In this document: piece by piece, positions 55,750-63,768 of the stretch
How the letters are laid out: each line of letters opens with the position of its first letter
How positions within the stretch are numbered: position 1 is the stretch's first letter
Assembly (NCBI GenBank): GCA_024641085.1
Contig: JAHEDT010000005.1
Span: 60,636 to 124,635, forward strand
From: Geobacteraceae bacterium
GTDB lineage: Bacteria > Desulfobacterota > Desulfuromonadia > Desulfuromonadales > BM103
DNA: 64,000 bases
Direction of reading: 5' to 3'
The notes under the pieces: model-generated
Databases searched by the model: none
Told to the model about the DNA's origin: nothing
Seen by the model: only the letters and a program-made list of their open reading frames with translations
Position numbers and translations under genes: made by a program

Positions 55750-56322
55750 ATGAGTGTGGGTTGGATTGTTCTTGGGGCTCTGGCGTTTATTGCCCTGGTT
55801 TTGGCGGTGTACGTGATTACCATCTACAATGGCTTCGTGGAGCTCAAGAACAGTATTGAACGCAACTGGAGCAATATCGATGTCCTGCTCAAGCAGCGGT
55901 ATGATGAGCTGCCCAAACTGATCAAGGTCTGCGAAGGGTACATGCAGCACGAGCAGAAGACCCTGGAAGCGGTCATCAAGGCCCGCTCCATGATCAACCA
56001 GGCGAGCACCGATGAGCAGAAGGTACAGGCGCAGAATATGTTGACCGATACTTTGAAATCCCTCTTCATGGTGGTCGAACGCTATCCGGATCTCAAGGCC
56101 GACAAGTCGTTCCAACAGCTTGGCTACCGGATTTCAGAGCTCGAGGACCAGATTGCCGATCGCCGCGAGTTCCTTAACGAGTCGGTCAATATCTACAATA
56201 TCCGCATCGAACAGTTCCCCGATGTGATCATTGCCCGCATCTTCAATTTCGCCAAGCGCACCTTGTGGCAGATCGACCCTGAACACCGACAGGATGTCAA
56301 GGTCGAGTTTCAACACCTTTAA
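55750..56322 (+). CDS. lemA: LemA family protein
   Basis: A 190-residue protein with one N-terminal membrane helix (VGWIVLGALAFIALVLAVYVITIY), then a helical bundle with the LemA hallmarks YNGFVELKNSIERNWSNIDVLLKQRYDELPKLI and YNIRIEQFPDVIIARIF (given by their key parts). Function is poorly known; members are often next to TPM or GIDE-type genes. GAGGGAGG precedes the ATG. It lies 118 bp after the GIDE gene on the same strand. Confidence 0.92.
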   Translation: MSVGWIVLGALAFIALVLAVYVITIYNGFVELKNSIERNWSNIDVLLKQRYDELPKLIKVCEGYMQHEQKTLEAVIKARSMINQASTDEQKVQAQNMLTDTLKSLFMVVERYPDLKADKSFQQLGYRISELEDQIADRREFLNESVNIYNIRIEQFPDVIIARIFNFAKRTLWQIDPEHRQDVKVEFQHL

Positions 56323-56368
56323 ACGGGGGGTTTTGCGGCGTGAGCCTAGGCTCTGACCCCAAATCAAT

Positions 56369-56399
56369 CACGGGCTCCATCTGACAGATGGAGCCCGTG
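56369..56399. repeat. Perfect 14-bp-stem hairpin after lemA
   Basis: CACGGGCTCCATCT (56369-56382) and AGATGGAGCCCGTG (56386-56399) pair perfectly around a GAC loop. No T-run follows on the plus strand. It lies 46 bases after lemA and 8 bases after a CTGACCCC (56353-56360), the conserved end of the dispersed repeat. It may be a terminator or an extragenic palindromic element. Confidence 0.7.
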
Positions 56400-56556
56400 C
56401 CAGTTGTGGTTGTCGGGGCTTGATTGCTGCACGGGGACACGATACTCCAAAAACAGCCGACGGCCGAGACCGGTGTCCGACCTCCCCTGATGAACACAGG
56501 TTTGCCCTGGCGATAATGCCGTTTGAGCCCAGGGTCCTCGGCGGCCGCTTGCCTTG

Positions 56557-56826
56557 CTATCGGTGGGTGGACAAGTTGAGAATCAGGATCGCCATGCTGG
56601 CCAGTCCGACCATGCCCAATCCCATAGCCCAGCCGGTGTAGCCGAGCATGTTGCACAGGGTGGCTGCCCCCAGCCCGCAGATAAACGCCAGGCCGAAAAA
56701 GAACAGCCGGGCATTCTTCGATTTTTCAGCCTTCTGGCTGTCGGTGAGCGGCTCGTCGCAAAGCGGGCAGTTGATCAATTGATCTACAGTTTCCTCGCCA
56801 CATTCAGGACAAAGTACCAGTGCCAT
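56557..56826 (-). CDS. Small zinc-ribbon membrane protein
   Basis: An 89-residue protein starting MALVLCPECGEETVDQLINCPLCDEP: a zinc-ribbon with two CPxC knuckles at the N-terminus, then two hydrophobic helices (LFFFGLAFICGLGAATLCNML and GLGMVGLASMAILILNL). GGAGGAG precedes the ATG on the minus strand. Such small zinc-ribbon/TM proteins are common and uncharacterised. It converges with lemA. Confidence 0.8.
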   Translation of the reverse strand: MALVLCPECGEETVDQLINCPLCDEPLTDSQKAEKSKNARLFFFGLAFICGLGAATLCNMLGYTGWAMGLGMVGLASMAILILNLSTHR

Positions 56827-57216
56827 TGTTGTCTCCTCCCGTTGAGAACCCGGTTCGCTGTGCACGGCCTTCCCCGGCAGCGACAGCAGGTGAACCCTAT
56901 TATATGGATCGCACTCGCCGATAAAATGCCCCCGGCAAGGTGGATCATTTCTCAATTGGTGCTATCAATCAGCAAGGCCGCAGCATTTGCATTGTGCACG
57001 GCCATAGGTGATGGAGGAGGGCTCGCGGGCGGGTCAGGGTCGCGTGTCGGTGATTGGTCCCGCCGGTCATGGCCCCGGTTTGTGCTAAATATGGTACTTA
57101 AACGTATAACAGAAAAATTCCCAGAGACAACATAAAAAGCTTTAATTATTAAGCACTTAGGGAATAATTACCATCCATGATAAAGACTGCCGGCGCCAGC
57201 TTAGCCGTTTATGTGG
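56827..57216. other. Intergenic stretch between two minus-strand genes
   Basis: About 390 bases without a gene I can support. The 57070-57180 part is AT-rich and contains scattered short inverted sequences (ATTCCC ... GGGAAT). It should contain the promoter of the zinc-ribbon gene and the end of the Ldh transcript. Confidence 0.45.
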
Positions 57217-58287
57217 TCACGAGACCGGGCCGGGCAGGGCCTGCGGGTCGAGGCCGACAGCCCTGGCTGACTCCTGCAATTCCTGCCAGGTGTTGGCGTC
57301 GATCGGGATACCTGTGCGTTGGCGCTCCGCCCTGGCTTGCCGTTCCGGGGTGCCGGCGATCATGACTGGCCCCCGGGTCTCGTCGACGGGCTGTGAATCG
57401 AGAATGTAATCGGTCAGGGCGTCAATTTCCCGTTTCATCCAGTCGACGTCGACCAGGCGGGCTGGATCGACGATGATGGTGAGCATGTTATTGATGATGC
57501 TGCCGTGAACCTTGTTGCCCGGCTGGATGGTGCCGCCCCCGGTGAGGGCGCCGGCGAGCATTTCGCAGAAGAAGGCGATGCCGGAACCTTTGTAGTCGCC
57601 GAACGGGGTGAGCGCTCCTCGAGGGTCGGCAAGCAGTACGCGTGGGTCTGTGGCGGGTTGACCCTGCGCATCGACCAGGCAGCCTTCTTCGACCGGTTTG
57701 CCGGCCAGCACTGCGACCCGGGCCTTGCCGAGGGCAATCTTGCTGGTCGCCATGTCGAGCAGGGCGGCGGGATGCTTCTCGGTGGCAGGCATGGCGAAGC
57801 AGACCGGGTTGGTGAGAAGGCGGGCCTTGGCGCCGTTGTAGGGCGTCACCAGCGGTGGGTGGTCGGTGACGTTGACGAAGTGCAACGAGATCAGGCCAGC
57901 GGCGATGCTCTGTTCACCGTAGCTGCCGACCCGGCCGATGTGATGCGCGTTGCGCAGCGCCATCAGCACCAGACCGGTTTCGCGACAGCGTTCGATCGCC
58001 AGGGACATCGCTTCACGGGCAACCTGTTGGCCGAAGCCGCGCTGACCGTCGAAGATCATGATCGAGCCTGAGTCGCTGACCAGTAACGGCGGCGTATTCG
58101 GTTTGAGCAGGCCCGCCTGGATCGACTTGACGTAGGTCGGCAGCATGCCCGCGCCGTGGCTATCGTGCCCGGTGAGGTTGGCCATGATCAGGTGGTCGGC
58201 GACGATGCGGGTCTCTGCAGCTGAACTGCCGCAGGCGGTGAGGATCGATGTGACGACGATGTGCAGCGATTGCTCTGAGATATACAT
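57217..58287 (-). CDS. Ldh-family (malate/L-lactate/ureidoglycolate) NAD(P)-dependent dehydrogenase
   Basis: A 356-residue oxidoreductase of the Ldh_2 family, which is unrelated to classical LDH/MDH and has a distinct NAD-binding fold. Motifs: ANLTGHDSHGAGMLPTYV, ALRNAHHIGRVGSYGEQ, LLDMATSKIALGKARVA and PFGDYKGSGIAFFCEML. Substrates in the family include malate, lactate, sulfolactate, ureidoglycolate and imino acids; the substrate here cannot be fixed. GGAGGAG lies before the ATG. It faces the next cluster with one palindrome-rich gap between. Confidence 0.87.
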   Translation of the reverse strand: MYISEQSLHIVVTSILTACGSSAAETRIVADHLIMANLTGHDSHGAGMLPTYVKSIQAGLLKPNTPPLLVSDSGSIMIFDGQRGFGQQVAREAMSLAIERCRETGLVLMALRNAHHIGRVGSYGEQSIAAGLISLHFVNVTDHPPLVTPYNGAKARLLTNPVCFAMPATEKHPAALLDMATSKIALGKARVAVLAGKPVEEGCLVDAQGQPATDPRVLLADPRGALTPFGDYKGSGIAFFCEMLAGALTGGGTIQPGNKVHGSIINNMLTIIVDPARLVDVDWMKREIDALTDYILDSQPVDETRGPVMIAGTPERQARAERQRTGIPIDANTWQELQESARAVGLDPQALPGPVS

Positions 58288-58400
58288 GCTCTCCTCCTGG
58301 AGGCTCCCGAGAAAGGCCGGCTGTGAGGTGTTGGAATCACCGGTCGGTTAAAAAAATAAACGACAACAGGGGTTGGTATTGCAACGCAGCTGTCTGCGGG

Positions 58401-58457
58401 GGCGTGTCCACGGGTCCACGGGGACACTCAAAATAGAGTGTCCCTTTTGAGTGTCCC
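58401..58457. repeat. Composite GGGACACTC/GAGTGTCCC palindrome cluster
   Basis: GGGACACTC (58421-58429) pairs with GAGTGTCCC (58436-58444) around AAAATA, and a second GAGTGTCCC copy follows (58449-58457). Just upstream GTGTCC (58404-58409) can pair with GGACAC (58422-58427). The alternatives are mutually exclusive hairpins. The structure is more elaborate than a simple terminator. Confidence 0.65.
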
Positions 58458-58487
58458 GCAGAGATTGCGCTTCGAGATACTGTTTTT

Positions 58488-58510
58488 GTGAAATGTGTAG
58501 ACCTGACCCC
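58488..58510 (+). repeat. Dispersed GTGAAATGT-GACCTGACCCC repeat, copy 2
   Basis: A 23-base element matching 11770-11792 at 21 of 23 positions, including the shared GACCTGACCCC end. It is 30 bases downstream of the composite palindrome cluster. Confidence 0.6.
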
Positions 58511-58603
58511 TAATCCCCGCCAGTCAGTCAAGAACTGCGCAGGCGGAGAGATCTGTTTTATGTCTGTTCTCATTGCTCGCTTCTCGCTTTGCTCTTCACG
58601 TCT

Positions 58604-59980
58604 TCAAAACCACTTGAACAGCGTCTTGAGCAACTTCAGCTTGCCGGCGTAAGGGGGATAACGCAACGGCGGGTCGAGCCAGGTCCCGCGTTCGAGCACA
58701 CTTTTGACGTGGGAGAAGGCCTCGAAGCTGGCCTTGCCATGATAGCGACCCTGGCCACTCGAACCGACCCCGCCGAAGGGCAGGTGATGCTCGGTCAGGT
58801 GGATGATGGTGTCGTTGACGCAGCCGCCGCCGAAAGCTCCTGCAGTCATGAACCGGCGCTGCTTGTCGGCATCCCGGGAAAAGTAGTAGAGCGCAAGGGG
58901 GGTCGGGTGGCGGCTGATGAGTTCCAGGGCATCGTCATGGTCGTTGAAGCTGATAACCGGCAGAATCGGGCCGAAGATTTCCTCCTGCATGACCGGCGAC
59001 TGCCATGCAACTCCGTCGAGGATGGTCGGTGCCAGGTAGCGAGTGTCACGATCAAGGCTTCCCCCGGCGACGATCGTCCCGTCAGCCAGGTAAGCCGCCA
59101 GCCGGTCGAAATGCGCCTGGTTGACAATCCGGGCGTAGTCGGGGCTCTGCTGCGGGTCAGGCCCATAGCATTCGGCGATGCGGGCGGTCATCCTGTCGAG
59201 CAGCTCCTGCTTGACGGTGTCGTGAACCAGCAAATAGTCGGGGGCGACACAGGTTTGTCCGGCATTGAAAAATTTCCCCCACACGATGCGCCGCGCGGCC
59301 ATGGCCAGGTCGGCATCGGCGTCGACGATCGCCGGGCTCTTGCCGCCCAGCTCCAGGATGACCGGGGTCAGGTGCCGGGCGGCCGCCTGCGTCACCAGCC
59401 TGCCGACCCGGGTGCTTCCGGTGAAGAAGATGATGTCGAAATGCTCCTCGAGAAGAGCCTGTGCCACCTCCGGTCCACCCTGCATCACACTGACATACTC
59501 AGGGGCGAAGGTCTCGGCAATGATCCGGCCGACCACCTCGGTGGTGCGCGTGGTCAACTCGGAGGGTTTGAGCAGGGCGCAGTTGCCGGCGGCCATAGCC
59601 CCGACCAGGGGGCTGAGCAGCAGCTGGAAAGGGTAGTTCCAGGGGCCGATGATCAGGGCAACCCCCAGGGGCTCGCAACGCACCGAACCCCTGGCGGGGA
59701 AGTTGAGCAGCGAGGTTCTGACCCGTCGCGGTTTCACCCAGCGGCGCAGGTGACTGCAGATGAAATCGATCTCCCTGGTGACCAGAGCGATTTCCGAGAT
59801 CACGGCCTCAAGTTCCGGTTTGCCGAGGTCCTCGGCGAGGGCCGCGCAGATCTCCTGCTCGTTGGCGATGATCGCCCGCTTGAGTTTCTGCAGCGCCTCG
59901 ATTCTGAACGAGACTTTATGCGTCTTGCCCGACCAGAAGAAAATTTGCTGTCGTTTTATCTGCGCCGGGATGTCAAGCAT
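58604..59980 (-). CDS. Aldehyde dehydrogenase (class 3-like)
   Basis: A 458-residue NAD(P)-dependent aldehyde dehydrogenase resembling the ALDH3/coniferyl and fatty aldehyde group. Motifs: GVALIIGPWNYPFQLLLSP, FFTGSTRVGR, the catalytic Glu in ILELGGKSPAIVD, catalytic Cys in FNAGQTCVAPDYLLV, and EEIFGPILPV. The ATG at 59980 (MLDIPAQIKRQQ) has GAGG upstream. The C-terminus (GKLKLLKTLFKWF) is amphipathic, as in membrane-associated members. It is divergent from the FAD dehydrogenase/ThDP pair. Confidence 0.9.
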   Translation of the reverse strand: MLDIPAQIKRQQIFFWSGKTHKVSFRIEALQKLKRAIIANEQEICAALAEDLGKPELEAVISEIALVTREIDFICSHLRRWVKPRRVRTSLLNFPARGSVRCEPLGVALIIGPWNYPFQLLLSPLVGAMAAGNCALLKPSELTTRTTEVVGRIIAETFAPEYVSVMQGGPEVAQALLEEHFDIIFFTGSTRVGRLVTQAAARHLTPVILELGGKSPAIVDADADLAMAARRIVWGKFFNAGQTCVAPDYLLVHDTVKQELLDRMTARIAECYGPDPQQSPDYARIVNQAHFDRLAAYLADGTIVAGGSLDRDTRYLAPTILDGVAWQSPVMQEEIFGPILPVISFNDHDDALELISRHPTPLALYYFSRDADKQRRFMTAGAFGGGCVNDTIIHLTEHHLPFGGVGSSGQGRYHGKASFEAFSHVKSVLERGTWLDPPLRYPPYAGKLKLLKTLFKWF

Positions 59981-60117
59981 GTTCACTGCCTCTGTGTGGT
60001 CCGTTCGACCGCTCACGGTTGGCCTCTGCCGATTTCGGTTTTTGCCCAAATAAGGATATGATAGACTTTTTTATCGATTTTCCAAATGAAATCCGTATGT
60101 TCATGCAAGGGGTGCGT

Positions 60118-61734
60118 GTGCCTGACCTGACCTACCAGAGTGATGTGGTGATCGTCGGCGGCGGTCTGGCCGGAATTGCCGCGGCCTTCGAACTGCTCGA
60201 TCGCAACCTCCGGGTCCTGCTGCTCGAGCGCGACGAGGCACACAAGCTGGGTGGCCTGGCCCGCGAATCTTTCGGCGGGGTGATGCTGGTCGATACGCCC
60301 CTGCAGCGCCGGGCGAAGATTGCCGACAGCCCGGAGCTGGCCCTGGCCGACTGGCGGCGGGTTGCCCATTTCGGCGAGCAGGACACCTGGCCGAGACGCT
60401 GGGCCGAACAGTATGCCGGCCGCTCCATCGAAATGATCTACGAGTGGCTGGCTGCGCGCTCCGTCAGCTTCCTGCCGGTGGTGAACTGGCCGGAACGCGG
60501 GATGTTCGAGCCCGGCAACTCGGTGCCGCGCTGGCACATTGCCTGGGGCACCGGCAAGGGGCTCGTAGAAGCGCTGCTGCAACATCTCGATGCGCACCCG
60601 AACCGCGCCAAGCTTGATATCCGTTTCGGCCACCGGGTCGAACGCCTGCTGCAGGGCGGCGGCAGGCTGTGCGGCTGCAGCGGGCGGCTCGAAACGAGCG
60701 ACGCCGAATTCTCCGCCAGCGCCGATTACGTGCTGCTCACCTCGGGAGGTATCTGCGGCGGCGACTTGAGCCTGGTGCGCAGGCACTGGCACCAGCCCTG
60801 GGGCACGCCGCCGAAGACCCTGCTCAACGGCTCCCACCGTTACGCCGATGGTCTCCTGCACCAGGCCGCGGCGCAGCTTGGCGGGCGGCTCACCCATCTC
60901 GACAAGCAATGGCACTATGCCGCCGGCATCCATCATCCCGAGGACCCGGCCAGGGGCTTGAGCCTGGTGCCGCCGCGCTCCGCCCTGTGGCTCAATGCCC
61001 TCGGTCGCAGAATCGGCCCGCCGCCGCTGGTCGGCTACACCGACACGCGCTACCTGGTCGAACAGATCTGCCGGCAGCCTGGTCAATATTCCTGGCAGGT
61101 CATGAACTGGAAGATCGCAATCAAGGAGCTGGCGGTCTCCGGTTGCGACTACATGACAGCCTTTCGCGACCGCAACAAGCTGCGCCTGGCCCTCGACCTG
61201 CTGTTCGGCAACCGCGAACTGGTCCGCACGCTGATTCGCGATGCACAGGACGTGGTGACGGCCGAGACCCTGCCCGGGCTGGTCGAGGCGATGAACGCCC
61301 TGGGCAGTGAATTCGAAGTCGATGCCGGGCTGGTGCAGGCGGAGGTGCGTGCCTACGATGCGCAGATTGACCGCGGTGAGCGTTTTTTCACCGATGATCA
61401 GCTGCGGCGCATTGCCAATTTCCGCACCTATCGTGGTGACCGCATGCGTACCTGCAGGTTTCAGAAGATCGACGACCCCAAGGCCGGACCGCTGATCGCC
61501 ATCCGCGAGCACATCCTCAGCCGCAAAAGCCTTGGTGGCCTGCAGACCGACCTCGCCTGCCGGGTGCTCGACCAGTCCGGGGAACCGATTCCCGGCCTGT
61601 TCGCGGCGGGCGAAACCGCCGGTTTCGGCGGCGGTGGCATCCACGGCCGCGGGGCCCTCGAGGGATCTTTCCTTGGCGGCTGCATCCTGACTGGCCGCAT
61701 CGCCGGCCGGGCCATCCACGGAGGCTCCTTATGA
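60118..61734 (+). CDS. FAD-binding dehydrogenase (KstD / fumarate-reductase flavoprotein-like)
   Basis: A 538-residue flavoprotein. SDVVIVGGGLAGIAAAFEL is the FAD-binding Rossmann motif at the N-terminus; LARESFGGVMLVDTPLQRR, WPRRWAEQYAG, VNWPERG, NSVPRWHIAWGTGKGLVEALL and a C-terminal GLFAAGETAGFGGGGIHGRGALEGSF match the KstD-like FAD-binding dehydrogenase group. The substrate is unknown (3-ketosteroid-like or other alpha,beta-dehydrogenation). The start is taken as GTG 60118 because AAGGGG (60107-60112) is well placed; ATGs at 60058, 60097 and 60103 are alternatives. Its stop overlaps the next start as ATGA. Confidence 0.85.
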   Translation: MPDLTYQSDVVIVGGGLAGIAAAFELLDRNLRVLLLERDEAHKLGGLARESFGGVMLVDTPLQRRAKIADSPELALADWRRVAHFGEQDTWPRRWAEQYAGRSIEMIYEWLAARSVSFLPVVNWPERGMFEPGNSVPRWHIAWGTGKGLVEALLQHLDAHPNRAKLDIRFGHRVERLLQGGGRLCGCSGRLETSDAEFSASADYVLLTSGGICGGDLSLVRRHWHQPWGTPPKTLLNGSHRYADGLLHQAAAQLGGRLTHLDKQWHYAAGIHHPEDPARGLSLVPPRSALWLNALGRRIGPPPLVGYTDTRYLVEQICRQPGQYSWQVMNWKIAIKELAVSGCDYMTAFRDRNKLRLALDLLFGNRELVRTLIRDAQDVVTAETLPGLVEAMNALGSEFEVDAGLVQAEVRAYDAQIDRGERFFTDDQLRRIANFRTYRGDRMRTCRFQKIDDPKAGPLIAIREHILSRKSLGGLQTDLACRVLDQSGEPIPGLFAAGETAGFGGGGIHGRGALEGSFLGGCILTGRIAGRAIHGGSL

Positions 61735-63464
61735 TGAAAACCGGTGCCCAACTGGCAGTTCATGCCCTCGAGCAGCTGCCGGTCACCCACACCTTCGGCA
61801 TTCCCGGCGTGCATGTCACCGAGCTTTACGACGAGCTGCACAAGTCGCACAAGATCAGCCCGATCCTGGTGACCCACGAGTGCGGCGCGGCTTTCATGGC
61901 CGACGCGCTGAGCCGCACCTCAGCCGCGATCGGCACCCTGGTGATCGTCCCGGCCGCCGGCGTCACCCATGCCTTGAGCGGCATCGGCGAGGCGTTCCTC
62001 GACGGCATTCCGATGCTGGTCATTTCCGGAGGGGTGAATCGCAGCAGCGGCAGATCCTACCAGCTGCACCAGTGGGATCAGCAGCGCCTGATGGAGAACG
62101 CGGCCAAACGCACCTTCCTGGTGACAAACCACCGGGAGGTGGTGCCGACCATCTACGAGGCCTACCGGATTGCTGTCGCCGGTGAGCCCGGTCCGGTCTT
62201 TGTCGAAATCCCCTACGAAGTGCAGATCTTTCGTGGCGAGGTCGGAGAACTGCCGGCCTTTACCGAAGATCGCCAGGCACCACTGGTTGATTCCGAGCTG
62301 ATCCGAAGGGCTGTAGAGCTGCTGCGCCGGGCGGAGCGTCCCGGGCTCTTTCTCGGCTGGGGTGCCAGGGATTGCACTGCTCTCGCCATGCGTCTGGCGG
62401 AACTACTCGAAGCGCCGGTGGCAACGACCCTGCAGGGTTTGAGCGTCTTCCCGGCCGACCATCCGCTGCATACGGGCATGGGGTTCGGTCGCCACTCGGT
62501 GCCGGCGGCGGAAAATGCCTTTACCGACTGCGATTGCCTGCTCGCCGTCGGTACCCGCTTCAGCGAAATCCCCACCGGCAGCTACGGCGTCGAGGTTCCG
62601 GCCGACCTGGTCCACGTCGACATCAACCCCGAGGTGTTCGACCGGAACTACCCGGCCGCGGTCGCCATCGCCGCGGATGCCGGCAGCGCCCTGGGCGCCT
62701 TGGTCGAGGGCCTGGAGGAGGCCGGGCACACTCCAGCCCGCGCGGTCGGTCCCCTGCGCCAGGGTATCGCCGCGGACAAGGCCGGCTATCTGCAGGAGTG
62801 GCGCGAGCATCTCAACGAACGCGTCAACCCGGCCCTGTTCTTTGCTGCGCTGCGCAGCCAGCTCGCTGACGACGCGATTGCCGTGGTCGACGACGGCAAT
62901 CACACCTATCTGGCGGCCGAGCTCTTCCCGGTGCTCAAGTCGCGGCACTTCATCTGTCCAACGGATTTCAACTGCATGGGCTACGCGGTTCCCGCGGCGA
63001 TCGGCGCCAAGCTGGCCAACCCGCACAAGCAGGTGGTCGGGGTCGTCGGCGACGGCGGTTTCCTGATGACCTGCATGGAGATTCTCACAGCAGCCACCGC
63101 AAACCTCGGGATCGTCTACTTCGTCTTCCACGACGGGGAGCTTTCGCAGATCGCCCAGGGCCAGGAGATCCCTTACAATCGCAAGACCTGCACCGTGCTC
63201 GGCAGGATCGGCCTTGACGGCGTGGCCCTGGCCACCGGCGCGGCCTACCTGAAGCTTGACGACAATGGGCAGATCGCAGCGGTCATCGCCGCCGCGCTCG
63301 CGGCAGCGGCTGGCAATCAGCCGGTGATCGTCGATGTGCGCATCGACTACTCCAAGCGCACCCGCTTCACTCAAGGCGTGGTCAAAACCGTCCTCAAGCG
63401 TTTTCCGCTCGGCGACAAGGTGCGTTTCATCGGTCGGGCCATGCTGCGCAAGGTGACCGGTTAG
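61731..63464 (+). CDS. Thiamine-diphosphate-dependent enzyme (acetolactate-synthase-like), substrate unknown
   Basis: A 577-residue ThDP enzyme with the three-domain layout of acetolactate synthase and benzoylformate decarboxylase: an N-terminal PYR domain with catalytic Glu (LVTHECGAAFMADALSR), a middle domain, and a C-terminal PP domain with VVGDGGFLMTCMEILTA. The residue that normally supplies the second Mg2+ ligand (Asn before DG) reads FHDGELSQIAQGQ, with His instead. The gene overlaps the FAD dehydrogenase stop by 4 bp, so the two are translated together. No regulatory small subunit is adjacent. Confidence 0.85.
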   Translation: MMKTGAQLAVHALEQLPVTHTFGIPGVHVTELYDELHKSHKISPILVTHECGAAFMADALSRTSAAIGTLVIVPAAGVTHALSGIGEAFLDGIPMLVISGGVNRSSGRSYQLHQWDQQRLMENAAKRTFLVTNHREVVPTIYEAYRIAVAGEPGPVFVEIPYEVQIFRGEVGELPAFTEDRQAPLVDSELIRRAVELLRRAERPGLFLGWGARDCTALAMRLAELLEAPVATTLQGLSVFPADHPLHTGMGFGRHSVPAAENAFTDCDCLLAVGTRFSEIPTGSYGVEVPADLVHVDINPEVFDRNYPAAVAIAADAGSALGALVEGLEEAGHTPARAVGPLRQGIAADKAGYLQEWREHLNERVNPALFFAALRSQLADDAIAVVDDGNHTYLAAELFPVLKSRHFICPTDFNCMGYAVPAAIGAKLANPHKQVVGVVGDGGFLMTCMEILTAATANLGIVYFVFHDGELSQIAQGQEIPYNRKTCTVLGRIGLDGVALATGAAYLKLDDNGQIAAVIAAALAAAAGNQPVIVDVRIDYSKRTRFTQGVVKTVLKRFPLGDKVRFIGRAMLRKVTG

Positions 63465-63605
63465 ACTCGACGATACCAGCAAGGGCAGTGGTGGGGCTGT
63501 TTGCATGCCCTGCGGGGGAATAGCTTCATGAATCGGCGAGAGGGTTCATTCCTCGCACATGCATTGATTGCCGTCTGGTTCGCGCCTTATGAAGGGAACC
63601 CAGTA

Positions 63606-63688
63606 CCCAGAATCCAGTATCCGGAATAAGTCCCGACTGCCAGGTGGGGTCGCGCGTTTTTTCTGTGTACCGGATACTGAATTCTGGA
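63606..63688. repeat. Extragenic inverted repeat after the ThDP gene
   Basis: CCCAGAATCCAGTATCCGG (63606-63624) pairs with CCGGATACTGAATTCTGGA (63670-63688) at 17 of 19 positions, across a 45-base loop. Its core resembles the palindrome at 8274-8316. Confidence 0.6.
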
Positions 63689-63689
63689 G

Positions 63690-63724
63690 ACCCCGCGGCA
63701 AGCTACGGGGCCGTTCATTTTTTT
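63690..63724 (+). terminator. Rho-independent terminator of the FAD/ThDP operon
   Basis: CCCCG (63691-63695) and CGGGG (63706-63710) form a short GC stem followed by CCGTTC and a run of seven T (63718-63724). It lies about 225 bases downstream of the ThDP gene and ahead of the last gene in the window. Confidence 0.65.
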
Positions 63725-63734
63725 AACCTCGCCT

Positions 63735-63762
63735 TTGACATTTTCTGCAGACCATATACATT
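63735..63762 (+). promoter_or_regulatory. Candidate promoter for the last gene
   Basis: TTGACA (63735-63740), a 16-base spacer and TACATT (63757-63762). Transcription would start almost at the ATG at 63769, so the mRNA would be leaderless or begin at the second ATG (63781). By-eye assignment. Confidence 0.4.
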
Positions 63763-63768
63763 TTATGC

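Larger units (their letters stand above)
58288..58603. other. Palindrome-rich intergenic gap
   Basis: About 315 bases with no gene. It lies downstream of the aldehyde dehydrogenase and upstream of the Ldh gene, both on the minus strand. It holds the composite palindromes at 58401-58457 and the dispersed repeat at 58488-58510. Confidence 0.6.

Noticed and set aside
58589..60061. Long open frame antisense to the aldehyde dehydrogenase
   Set aside because: The minus-strand frame has intact ALDH catalytic motifs; the plus-strand frame has none.
60013..61719. Long open frame antisense to the FAD dehydrogenase
   Set aside because: The plus-strand frame has clear FAD-binding motifs at both ends and couples to the ThDP gene; the antisense frame looks like a shadow.
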